From: Basidiobolus meristosporus CBS 931.73 | Taxonomy: Eukaryota; Basidiobolomycota; Basidiobolomycetes; Basidiobolales; Basidiobolaceae | Assembly (NCBI GenBank): GCA_002104905.1 | Contig: MCFE01000335.1 | Span: 1 to 64,000, forward strand | Direction: 5' to 3' | Length of the DNA: 64,000 nt | Shown: positions 44,783 through 55,515 of the stretch, piece by piece | Layout of the letters: every line of letters begins with the position of its first letter | Position numbering within the stretch: position 1 is the stretch's first letter | Notes under the pieces: model-generated | Told to the model about the DNA's origin: nothing | The model's input: the letters and a program-made list of their open reading frames with translations, nothing else | The model's database searches: none | Program-made: the position numbers and the translations under genes

Positions 44783-47558
44783 ATCAACCATGGCATAGAT
44801 ATCCAAGTGTGTGCTCTACCCTCACTCTGAAATAATTAAATATCTCATTGTAGAGCTTCTGCTTCCTGCTAAGCCCACCATTCCTTGGCTTCCTATAAGC
44901 TGTAGGACATCCTAATCTTTGACAATCCTCTCCTATATAAGCTAAGTCTGCCATACATTTCTCCCCTCTACTGAATTCTGGATGATTCTCTACCCAGAGT
45001 GCTTTGTCATGCCTACTTCCAGCAAATGGCCCACTAAACCAGATGATGTACCCTCAACATCAGACAGTGTGGGAAGCTTCACACAGTGTGCCTTGTACTT
45101 GCCAGAATAAAAGTGCCTCTGCCATCTAGAGTTCTGTTGATCCTGACTGGGAAGCTATCCAAAATAATACAGATATGGAACCTGTATATGACTAATTTAG
45201 CATGAATATTTTGGTGACAACTTAATAGTTACAACAACCCTCAATGTCAGACAGTACTTGAAGCTTCACTCAGTGTGCCTTGTACTTGCCAGAATAAAAG
45301 TGCCTCTGCCCACTAGAAGGTCTGTTAATCCTGACTGGGAAGGTTTCCAAAATACTCCTTATATGGAACCTGTTGCTGAACACTCTGGGATATGGAAGTC
45401 TGTAGGAGCTTCTGAACCTAATATTCCATGCTTGCTCTAAGTCATTTATATCCTCTGCAAGGTGGTTCTCCATTGCTGTCAGCTGGGAATAAAAACTTAT
45501 AGGACTTTTGTTGCCATGGATGGTGGGACAAAACCTTGTGGGGCAATAGTTCTTGTAATAGCAGAGAAGCTTAACAAGGGATCTCCTTGAGTAGAATGGG
45601 GTAGATGTTCCACATTACTGGGTATAGATCTCCTCAAGTGTGTCAGAAGGAAATCCAGTAGTAGTGATGGGATTGTTGAGAAAGGGCCATTCAGATGAGT
45701 AAGTCATAATAAAGCTGGTAGGTGATTGGGCTGAGGTGTATTGATCTGATTTGGAGCAATCTACTTTATTTATCTGAATTTCCATGCATTGCAATTAAAT
45801 CTCCATCAATTGCCATGTATCCCATCATACGTTGCAAAAATCATCCGCTAACAATGACTTAATATTTTTATTGATGCTTTACTCACAAATCTATAATAGA
45901 CAGAAAATCTGCAATTGATGGGATCAGATCTGTGTCAATGTGATCCAAGATACATCATGCATAATATATAGAAAACTCATCAATCAAATTAGTTTTCATA
46001 TATACTTTATATAAGACCAGGTTGATGCCAACACATTACTCTATAAATATCCAAATTCATCACTTTGGTCCCTATATCAAGTCTCATCTTATCTTTAGTA
46101 CAACCCAGACAAAACCCTTCCCCCAGCTCACAAGTGTGGCCAGGACTGGAGAAGTTGATATTGGATCCATTTAAGTTCTCACCAAATGATTTTAGTATGG
46201 CCTTAGTATCTATGATGAGCCTTCATACAGATATTTTGGGACTACTTATCAATCTAGCAGAACTAGATACCTCAGAGAGTCAACAAGGATGGAAAAACCT
46301 GAGTAGAAAGCTGTGGTATGAGTTCTACTTCAAGATGTCAGCAAATGTATGTAAGAAGATATATAACAAGACAAGAATTGAAATCAAGAATGAGGTGAGA
46401 GTGATGGGATTTGATTAGTAGCCATACAGGAACAATTTTGCACGCAATTTGCACAGTACAGTCTGGACACATCCATTTAGGCCGCAACTTTGGGAACAAA
46501 AGTGATTTTGAATGAGTTTTTGCCTCAAATGACTAGTATGCCATATGATATATTAGTAGAGCTAAGTGGCTTCTAAGAGCAAAATACACAGGAATCATCC
46601 AGGCAACAGTTCCAAAGTATCACACAGAGGGTAAGTAAATACCTTGAGGAATCAGAAGGTGAGCTTCAAGAGGAAGAATAAAGACTGCAAGCAACAACAT
46701 CTAGATTGCTCCAGCACTCCTTGCGGGATTCCTTACCATTCCTTGCAACATCAGTGCACCCCACATATCAGTCCAAGCTACGACAACACCCTTCACAAGA
46801 GCTCCTTGAATCAAGTCAATGTGTGCCAGATCAACAGGCATGCTTCAGAGCAAAACCACCAGAACTTGCCAAACTGCTCATTTAGACACAAGTCCATTGG
46901 AGTGGGCCAAATTGTGTCAACAAGTGGCATCACATTGAACTCAGCCAAGGGCCATGCCAGCCCATCAAGTTGCATCTGCAGGTGCCATTACACCTGACCA
47001 TCAGTGAGTTTCCTCTAGTGAATTGACTGATGATAACCCACAAGAATTGCCTTCACTACTGGAGCCTTTGGCAAGTAAAAGAACGCGTCAGCATGTAGCA
47101 CTGCAGGCCAGATCAGTTGCATCATCTGGGGCAATTAAGCATGGCCAAGCTGTAGCATTGTACTCATCAGCTAGGAGGCAAAATACTGACTACAAATACA
47201 CAAGTAGCCAAGAGGATAGTAAACAAGGAAGTAGTTTAGGTGTGCAAGGTGAATCACTACCATATGCTTCAGTAGTAATCCCTATGAGAGTAAAACCTAG
47301 GTGAAGATGATGTCACTACATTGAATTGCTATTACTTGTCATGATCCAGACAATGCATCAGTGATCACTAAACTTTTGGTATCAGCAATAACAAGGCTCA
47401 TTGTGTCAGATTGTGCCATAGTGTGCAAGATTGTCCCACATAGTGTGAAATTGTCCAAGATTAATCCTGCTTATTGGTAGTTATAATATTGCGCCCAATT
47501 TTTCTTAGTGACTGCAGATTGTGCCACGCACCCTGGCACAGTATGACGGAACAAGTCT
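44783..47558. mobile_element. PIF/Harbinger-like element, copy 3, left end missing
   Basis: The transposase relic is on the minus strand (44783-45720; an open piece at 45473-45270 reads MENHLAEDINDLEQAWN) and the accessory relic on the plus strand (46065-47310). The right end GGAACAAGTCT finishes at 47558, followed by ATT, the gypsy target. The left terminal repeat is absent, and an internal rearrangement repeats part of the transposase (about 45040-45130 and 45235-45330). Heavily decayed. Confidence 0.75.
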
Positions 47559-48060
47559 ATTGGTATCACAAGAAAAGAGTTAGAGGAGAACCCTCTCAAC
47601 TTGAGTAGGGGAAAATGATATGATCTGCCACTTGAATGGCTAAGTTAGAGCAGTTTTTGGACAAATCAATTAGTTATATGTTTAGCCTATCAGTATATAA
47701 GTGTTGTCTATCAAATTAGTAGCATTAGTCAGCAGATGAATCAGCAGATCCTTATTAGACAGGAATAGATATATTGAGTAGGATTGTATTGGGTGATGTG
47801 TGGTAATGGAAAGTATACCAATACTACAATATCTCAAAGCCAATATTGCACTCATTTCTTTATTTTGCTTTTTGCTATTGTAACTCACAAGTGAAAGATC
47901 AAGAAATTTCAACTTTGAAGGACTAATACTCCAGACCCTGACAAGCAATCCACCCAAGAATACTATGCCATAGTGAACATGGAGTAACCAACATATGTTT
48001 CAAATTACAGCTCATTTGCAGCAGTACTTGAGGAGTTATTACCAAAAGAGTCTAATTATA

Positions 48061-48271
48061 AGACTTATTCTATCATTCCAGCTGATCATAGTGCCCAAGA
48101 GTGCCATAGCATGCCAGATGGTGCCTGATCATGCCACAGAGTGCCAGATGATGCTATACAATGCCAATTTGGGATCAAAATTGACATACACATGACCCTA
48201 AAATATCAAATTAATAGCAAAACATACAGCACTTTCTGGCACTATGATCAATAGCACAATGGAACAAGTCT
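48061..48271. mobile_element. Harbinger-derived MITE (211 bp)
   Basis: It begins AGACTTATTC and ends GGAACAAGTCT, matching the Harbinger termini, and carries several GTGCCA/TGCCAG subterminal motifs as the full elements do. ATTATA flanks both ends, which includes the expected 3-bp duplication and may partly be chance. The LTR C copy at 56392 lacks it. Confidence 0.7.
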
Positions 48272-48689
48272 ATTATACATACTAGGCCACTATTGCTAGA
48301 ATTACTATGGTGACTTTGATTGTGTGTAACTTTTGAACCAGCCAATCAAATCACGTAAAGTTTTCACAGGTGCTGCACTTATGTCCAATCTGCGCTACTG
48401 CAGAACTTTAGCTCTGTATCATGTGTATTGCTTGCCCAAAAACCTTGATCCTTTGGAAATTTCATATATATGACTTCCCCAGCTGAAAAATAAGGAGAGC
48501 CTCTCTTTCTAGAATCTCCACACTACAATTACAAGCTCAAAGGTTATAGACTTCCCCTGCATCACTTGCACTGTTGAGTATTCTGGCTCTGATTGGTACT
48601 ACATCAGTAAAGAGACTGCAAAGCTCACAAGAATCCAATCAAAGTTCTACAAGAAACTATCACTTTTCTGTTGGAAAAGTCCCCTCTGA

Positions 48690-48925
48690 GAAACCCTTTC
48701 CTCAATTGACACCCTGAAAGACACCCCTTTAGTCTAAAAACCCCTTTAGAGACCCCTTTAAGAAACTCCTTTACTCTAAAGAAGCCCCTTTAGTGTAAAG
48801 TCCACTTTAGAGACCACTACAAGAAGCCCCTTTACTCTAAAGACACCCCTTTGGACACCCCTTTAAGTCTTAAGGCCCATTGAGAGAATTCTACAACACA
48901 CCCCTTTAGGTTAAAGGGGAGCTCA
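48690..48925. repeat. CCCCTTTA-type minisatellite inside LTR C
   Basis: About a dozen irregularly spaced units of the form ACCCCTTTAGTCTAAAG, many with the inverted half AAAGGGG or TCTAAAG, so single strands could fold into hairpins. A diverged version is present at about 57040-57270 and traces near 40340-40420. Confidence 0.75.
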
Positions 48926-51900
48926 AAATTTCTGTATCAAGAAATATTTCCTCAGATGGAAAGTGACTTCTAAGTAAGGAAAAGTTATTATAAAAATACA
49001 TAAGCCCATTAGTTGGCAGAAGGTCAGAAAACTGCTGTAGAAGTGAGAAACACTGCCAATAGTATATTTTGAGCCTAAGATCAAGGATATTAGTGAGAGT
49101 TTTATCTTCTTTTGGTATATCAAGCTCCCAATAAACTAATTCAGTAGTAGCATACTGAAAGTTGTTGTATATTGTTGATTAGACTCTACATTGTAGAACA
49201 AGCTCTAAACTAGTCATAATACAACACAACAGATGATGATGCAATCAAATGAGTCATCAGCCACAGCCTACATTAGGAAATACAATTAGTCATCAATTGA
49301 TCTGGCAAAATGTATATTAGGAGCTGCTGGAACCTCAATGAAAATTGGCTCAAGTTTTAGTGAATACAATACTAGCTAAACTCCCTATTCCTCTACAACT
49401 CTTATACCAAGATTTGTAACAATTGCATGCACCCATATTATTGTGATATAATGTTGTAGACATTTTTGATAAAAACCTAAATCTCTAAAGCGCTTCCTTT
49501 CCAACATATCTTCTTTTGTAGCCTAACAGACTGCCATATAATCTACCTCTGTGGTGGAAAGTGCTATGAAAGTTGCTTTTGTGAATTCCAGCAAGTTGCT
49601 CTTTTTCAGTAACAAAAGTGTAATGAGTGGTGTATCATCTGTCTTCAAGACTATGTTCCCAATCAGCATTAAAGCATCACAGATAATCCTGCTCTAAATC
49701 AATATATGAGTACCTCAAGCAGATATAAGCAATTCCTCTTGGGTATTTCAAAATTGGCTTAATTGCTGCAATATGATATGTTCCATAGTGCTAATTATGC
49801 TAGGTGACAGCTGCCACTGAATTTGAGATGTTGGGGCATTTTCAAAGCATGACATATGTCATCATGGTGACCATACATTGATAAGTAAAGTCAGGGCTTC
49901 TGGATGGCACCAAGCTCTGTTGATTTGGTGGAGAAGTGACTAACTTAAGGTATGCCTCCATTGGAGTGGTCACCAGATTACAATTTTCCAGCTGATATTT
50001 TTAAGTATATCTTAGATATACTAGACTGACTACAGGTGATAGTCTAGGTACTGCTGTCTATGAAGCACCTTATTCCTGAGTAGTGACAAGTTCTCCTAGA
50101 TTGGAAGTATGCAATTTAATAGATAGGCTGGATTTAGTTGCTTTTGAGATTTCTTTGTTATTGGTGACTGTAAGATCATCTACATATAGAGCTAATAGAA
50201 CTGGATTTGCCCTGTCTGGCCTATAGCAGATACTATAATCAGCTGTACTCCTTTAAAGGCTCAAAGATTTCAGATAAGAATGTATCTTGCAATTACTGGC
50301 TCTTAAGGATTGTTGCAGACCTTGTATTGACTTTTAAGCTTACAGACCAATTGTGGGGTGATATCGGTCAACATGCCCATAAGGCCAGTCCATGTATATA
50401 TCTCCACAAGCTTAACCATTGCAAAATGTAGTTTTTAGATGCATTTGGTATAATAAAACATATATTTGGCTGCAATAGCCAATATTAGCTCAATGGAATA
50501 CAATTTGGCTACCAACACAAAGGTTGTAGTATAGTCAAGTTATTTTGCTAAAAGTATCCTTTGGCCACAAAGTGAAACTAATAGACATAAAGCAAGTCAT
50601 CTGTCTTAAATTTTGTCTTGAAGACCCATCTGTTGCAAAAGTTTGTAATTCCACCTAAATAATCACCCACCTTAGTCACTTAGATCATTACCTTCAGATC
50701 CTAGAAAAACTGACCAAATTACTTGTTGGGATTTACTCAAAATATTTTCACCAAAATACCAGGTACTCAGAACATGAAAATTCTTAAAGTTGTCCAAACA
50801 GCCCTAAACTTTGCACACATGCTCTTGGGACCTTCCTTAAGCAATTCTACATGTTAGTACTGCCAAGAGCATGTAAAAGTATGAATACTACTTTACATTC
50901 AATAAATCATTAAGTGAAAACCACATAATCTGGTTATCCTCCCAATTACTTCCAAAATATACAAGATTCTTGCAACACCATCTGCATCCAATTGATTTAT
51001 GATTGACTTGTAATTTGGCTATGATGGAATTTTGATTTTTTACTCCTAGTCATTGCATATCTCCAAAAGCCTGTCTGAGAGCAATATTGAGCCTCTTTTA
51101 CAGTCTGGAGCTCACCAATATTGACTGAGTAGGGATAAACTAAGTTGGCATCCTCATTGATATTGTAATATGGGCTATATCAGGTATGCTAAGATCTCCT
51201 GGATTATATGACTGGAATGAGCACTGTAGATTAATTTTAGGTACTAATTCAGGTAAAACCACAGTGGTAGAGTCCCCTGGAGTGAAAGAACTCTCAGTGT
51301 TGTACTCTCATTCAACCTCTACTATTGGTAGAGTGCATATTTTTGTCATCATCCCATGTCATTTCTTGTAAGTTGCATGTTTTCATCAAATATCACACCC
51401 TTTGACTGGTTAAGCATCTTTGCTTTTCCATTGAAGAGTCCTCATGCCCTACTCTCATTGCAGTAGCCCAAAAATATGTGTTTAGCACTTTTTGGTGCAT
51501 ATTTTGACTGATTTATGGTCAGTTTCTTCGCATAAGATGTGCACCCAAATATTCTTTTGTTTTGTGATAACACTATGCCTTATGTGGAGTGTATTTACAA
51601 AGTATTTTGCTATAACTCCTTTCTCAGCAATATACTGCTGTAGCAACTGTTTTACCTTACATCATTCAATATTTTTTGATCAGGAATTATAGATCTTTCA
51701 GTGTGAGCTATTAGTCTGTTATCATGCTCTGCCACTGTATTTTGCCGTAGAGAATATGATAGAGTGGCCTCTTGCTTTATCCCATGAATTTTGCAGAAGT
51801 AGATGAAGAGCTTTGAGTCACTTTTTCCACCTTTGTCAGAGCATTTTTCTTGATTCTTCCACCAGTTTCTCTCTCCTACATTGTCATAAGCTCTCTGAGC

Positions 51901-52835
51901 TTAATCAAAGCTACTTCCTCTTTTTCTATGAAGTAGACCAACATGCATTTTGTGTAATAATCATCAAAAGTGACTAAATACATCATCCTGCCTAATGTTA
52001 TATCTGACTATGCCTGCACAGAGCTTGGTGAAATAGATGTAAATGTCTACCAGTTTGATTGACACAGGGCTCTGATAACTGTCTGGCTTCTTTCCCATAT
52101 ACTCAGGCAGCACAGTGCTCCAAATTAGCAACAGGATCAATTTTTACATTGGAAATTAGCTGATTGTTAGTCACTTTGCTCAAAAATTCAAAGTTGATGA
52201 ATCCAAGTCACCTGTGCCAAAGCATTGGTGTTTCCTCACGCAAGTCAGTAGTATTGGCATCCATATATGATGAAATATAAGCCAGCTTGTGCAGATTCAA
52301 ATTCCTAATACTTAAAGCAGTATAGGCACCATCTTGATCAGTAATCCTGCTTTCAGAATTGCCATAACTGAAACTGAGCCCTTCTGCTATGGCCTTGCTA
52401 ACAAATGGTAGGATTGTTGCTATATCTTTTACACATACTACATCTTTGAAAGTAAGTAAGTTGCTTCCTCCACTACTTCTAAGGTGTACTTGGTTAGTTC
52501 CACCTCCTACTGCATCAAGTGTTCTATTGCCACTTATGGAAACCTACTCCATTGAAATTTCTTGATATTGGGTAAAGCTATTATTGGTGCATAAATGTTG
52601 AGATGCTCCAGAGACAATTTACCATGTCTGAGAATCCTTGTTTGCGCTTATATTTAGTGCAGATACAAATAGTCTATCTTCAGTTCTTGCAACACTTCAA
52701 TATTCAGGCTTCTTTTGCAGATTATCTCCTTCAATAAAGAACTATTGTGATGATCCCATTGAAAGGCTGGCACAAAATTTAAATCCCAAGACTAAGAGGC
52801 ATTGAGGCCATTAGCACATGGTGCAAAGGCTGTTT

Positions 52836-53270
52836 AAAAAAAATTGCACCCCAGGTTTCACAAAAACTTGGTCAAAAATTTTCATCACAACAATTCATAA
52901 GTGGCACTTGATTGGTTCACTGCCAGTTCTCTCACTTTCTGATTGCAGACACTTGATCACCTCCTATGTGTATTTACATTGATTGGCTACTGCCTCTATT
53001 TCACACTCCTAACTTCCTGTCTCAAATAATGCCCTTACTTTTCATGTATACAAATTGGTATGATACCTTTCAATCTTCAGTTCTAACTCTATTGCCAGTT
53101 GTACTAGTCTATTCAGGTCCCTGTATTCAACACTAAAATTAAGCCTTACCTTACACTCAACAAGTAACTCCTTAAAAATCCACCATTCAATAAGTACTTA
53201 GGCCAAAATTCCCTTTTTCCATCATTTTGGCAGGAGCCCCAGAACTTTATGCCTTTGTTCATTAACCAGT
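52836..53270 (-). mobile_element. Right-end fragment of transposon T (T6)
   Basis: Reverse complement of the T3 end region (34860-35230): GGTTTCACAAAAACTTGGTC, TATACAAATTGGT and AACAAGTAACTCC. It abuts the copia element on its left. Confidence 0.65.
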
Positions 53271-53423
53271 TCCTGTTGCAGTTTATGAAATGATTTGATT
53301 ATAAGGAACTTATCAAGAAATAGTGATAATGGTTGGACTGTTGTTTATCCATAAAGAGGATCAGTATTTATGCCTTTGTAGATGTAATGCAGCTGTTACA
53401 CTAAGTAAGGAGGGTTTATTAGC

Positions 53424-53662
53424 ATTCAGGAGCATTTGATAACAGTTTCAGGGTTAGAACATAATATTTGGTCAAAAGTGTTAGTTTGATTTTTACTACA
53501 GGAAAATAATGTTAGGTTCATAGATCTAAAAAAACTGGCAAAGCTGGGGCTGCAAATTAGTCCTAAAGAGACCAAGACTAGTCTAGAGTTGTTGAGTAAA
53601 TTTCTGGCTGCTGAATGCTACCAAATAGTTCAATATCTGAACATTTCCCTCAACTAAATAAT
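53424..53662 (+). pseudogene. Fragment resembling a 3'-5' exonuclease (DnaQ-like) domain
   Basis: One plus-strand frame with a single TGA reads VSGLEHNIWSKVLV, stop, FLLQENNVRFIDLKKLAKLG and TSLELLSKFLAAECYQ. The order GxExDxW...FIDLxxLA...SLExLxxxFL resembles the C-terminal half of the 3'-5' exonuclease family found in fungal repeats and in WRN-like proteins. The stop is again at a position that could have been CGA. Parent element unknown. Confidence 0.35.
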
Positions 53663-53689
53663 TTCTCATTCTTCTCTGAGATTCTTGAA

Positions 53690-54542
53690 TTGTGGTCTAG
53701 CTAGTGGTTTATCAATATATCTGCCACCATTTTGTCAATATATTGGCCACCATTTTGTCAGTTGGACAGTAAACTAACTCTACTAAGTTATTTTCTACAG
53801 CTTCCTTCACAAAGTTGTGTTATATAATTATAAGCATAGTACTGGCATGATTAGTAGAATTCCTGGCTAATGAGATACAACTTTGATTATCTTTGTGAAT
53901 ACATGTTGATTCATCTTAAGTAAAGTCTAAGTCTTCAAGTAAGCTCTATAGCCATATATCCTTAAGAGTTGCTTGCCAAGCAGTCATATATTCAGCTTCA
54001 GTTGTGGATAGGACCATATTTGGTTGTTTCTTGCAACTCCAATCAATAGCTGCACCAGCATAAAGAAATACATATCCTGTGGTAGAGCATCTATTAATCA
54101 GATCCCTACCCCACTTTGAATCCCTAGAACCATCAAATATTTGCCTATTAGCTGCTCCAGAGTATTCAGGTACCATATTTATGGTACCTTGTAGCTATTT
54201 GAAAATCCACTTAACCGCTGTGATTTGGCCTGATCCATAATTCAGCATGAGTTTACTGACTATTCAAACTGCCACTGCAGTAACTGGACATGTAGACACC
54301 ATCTAGTACATTGTGCTACCAACCATTGCTTGGTAGGGAAAGTTTTGGTCCATATTTGAACCATATTCACCTAAAACTGGCTGAGATTTGCTCAATTATA
54401 GATTATTGTCCTTAGGGATTGTTGCAGGTTTGCAATCTTCCATATTGGGTGTCCAGAAATATCCCTGATGTACTTAGACTGATAGAGCACAATTTTGTAG
54501 AACAGAAGTTTTGGTAAGAGAAGGTTGGTGGCTTATAAGAAC
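53690..54542 (-). mobile_element. Ty1/copia fragment, copy 3 (RT end and RNase H)
   Basis: The open piece 54176-53946 reads VPEYSGAANRQIFDGSRDSK and CSTTGYVFLYAGAAIDWSCK, then VLSTTEAEYMTAW. This is the copia RNase H region (STSGYVFxxxGxxxxWxSKKQ...STTEAEYMA). The upstream part has the ATxSQF-like region with stops. Its 5' boundary abuts the viral-like gene fragment at 54543. Confidence 0.75.
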
Positions 54543-55498
54543 TTAGTCATCATCCAACAATAACTTCTTGTAAGTTTGGTTGACAAAGATTGAGTTTGGG
54601 TTGTCAATAGGAACTTTGTTGTTAGGTATAACAATATTTATGTGGTTAGAAAAGGATTTTAAGTTATGCTTGTGAATACAAATAGGAATACAGATGTTAT
54701 CCAAAATATATTTTGGGATATAAATTGTGTTATAGTCAAGACATAGATCTCCGGTAATAACACTACAGGCAGATCTTTCTGTACGTTTTCCAAGCATAAT
54801 GTCACAAAAGATGCCATTTTTTCTGGACAGAAATTTTGCCATACCTTCTGTACATTTGGTGCCCACAATTTTTGAGTAAGCAAGATAAATGTTATGAACC
54901 TTGCCTTTTTTGGCATAGTTGACTAATTGTGTATATTTGGTGGATAAATCTGACATATATTCAGGATCTTCTGGGGAGCAAGTTTGAATAGGGGGGATGA
55001 GAATGTATTAATAATGTAATTGGTAATTTTGGAGTTATGATAGAGTTTAGAATTCTTTTCAAGGGTAGAACAAATTTTATCTAAGGATATTTTTATGCCT
55101 GATTCTTGAGAAGATTTGGAGGTAGGTTTGTGTAAAACTAACCCATCTCTAGTGACAGAATAACTACAAAAAAGTTTTGCTTTACATTGTGGCCATTTAG
55201 TTTCATCATGATTGGTGATTTTAATGCCGCATGAGCTACACATGTTGTTGAGTTTAAACTCTAAATCTTTTTTAAACAATGGGTGACATATGTAAGTGCC
55301 AATATTTAAGTATGCATAATGTCCTGTGCAGTGTTTATTACATTTGATGCAAATATCACCATGGGTGCAAGGACCAAATTTGGGATTGTAGATATCCCAA
55401 GACTTGTTGCGACAGAAGTCAGCAAGTTTGGTAATTTGTTGGTCACATAAAAGGTTACATTCCATAATGTGCATAGATGTGAGTGTTGGTAAGGACAT
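54543..55498 (-). pseudogene. N-terminal fragment of an RNA polymerase largest subunit, NCLDV-like
   Basis: Two minus-strand frames (55498-54923 and 54956-54543) joined by one frameshift near 54970 make about 320 residues. The first has an RPB1-type zinc module: Cys50-x2-Cys53-x3-Cys57-T-G-His60 with LNIGTYICHPLF and then Cys87-x2-Cys90, preceded by DIYNPKFGPC. The second holds the clamp/active-site-proximal block around LSRKNGIF and LGKRTERSA followed by SVITGD and IPKYIL, as in all multisubunit polymerases. Cellular RPB1 is much longer; the rest, with the catalytic NADFDGD site, is missing, and copia DNA follows. Lys/Asn/Ile-rich composition and divergence from eukaryotic Pol I-III point to a large DNA virus or related plasmid source. 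Not functional. Confidence 0.7.
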
Positions 55499-55515
55499 TT
55501 TAAAAAAGTATTCTA

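Larger units (their letters stand above)
47799..49231 (+). mobile_element. LTR C solo-LTR-like insertion carrying a MITE
   Basis: 1433 bp, beginning TGTGGTAATGG and ending ACAACACAACA, with a 4-bp GATG duplication. It contains a Harbinger-type MITE (48061-48271) and a CCCCTTTA-rich repeat block (about 48690-48925). No coding sequence is seen. Other copies are 40004-40923 (reverse) and 56392-57413. Confidence 0.75.
41322..49421 (+). mobile_element. Ty3/gypsy element 1, with nested insertions
   Basis: The 5' LTR is 41322-41690 and the 3' LTR is 47615-47798 plus 49236-49421, split by LTR C. ATTG flanks both outer ends (41318-41321 and 49422-49425), a 4-bp target duplication. The coding part runs gag, protease-like, RT and RNase H, then stops at about 44782, where the 3' part of a Harbinger copy (to 47558) has replaced most of integrase. 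The last internal bases (TATTGGTATCACAAGAAAA) resume at 47559, just before the 3' LTR. Confidence 0.8.
47615..49421 (+). repeat. 3' LTR of gypsy 1, split by LTR C
   Basis: The LTR halves 47615-47798 and 49236-49421 total 370 bp. GATG flanks the insert on both sides (47795-47798 and 49232-49235). Confidence 0.85.
41109..52835 (-). mobile_element. Ty1/copia element, copy 2, split by gypsy 1
   Basis: The copia body occupies 41109-41317 and 49422-52835 on the minus strand; gypsy 1 (41322-49421) is inserted at an ATTG site. From right to left the minus strand shows a GAG-pre-integrase segment (ETPMLWHR...LGFINFEFLS) near 52170-52230, integrase-like sequence around 51400-52000, the RT core LALYVDDLTVTNN near 50160-50200, and RNase H sequence near 49450-49620 and 41109-41317. 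Stops occur throughout, so it is inactive. Long ORFs are absent, which is why this stretch looks empty of genes. Confidence 0.65.

Noticed and set aside
47682-47957. 91-codon minus-strand frame
   Set aside because: It spans the junction of the gypsy LTR and LTR C.
48690-48925. CRISPR array
   Set aside because: The repeats are short, irregularly spaced and lie in an LTR-like element of a eukaryote.
54543-55498. Host nuclear RNA polymerase gene
   Set aside because: The fragment is unspliced, very divergent, lysine/asparagine-rich, truncated and embedded in transposons.
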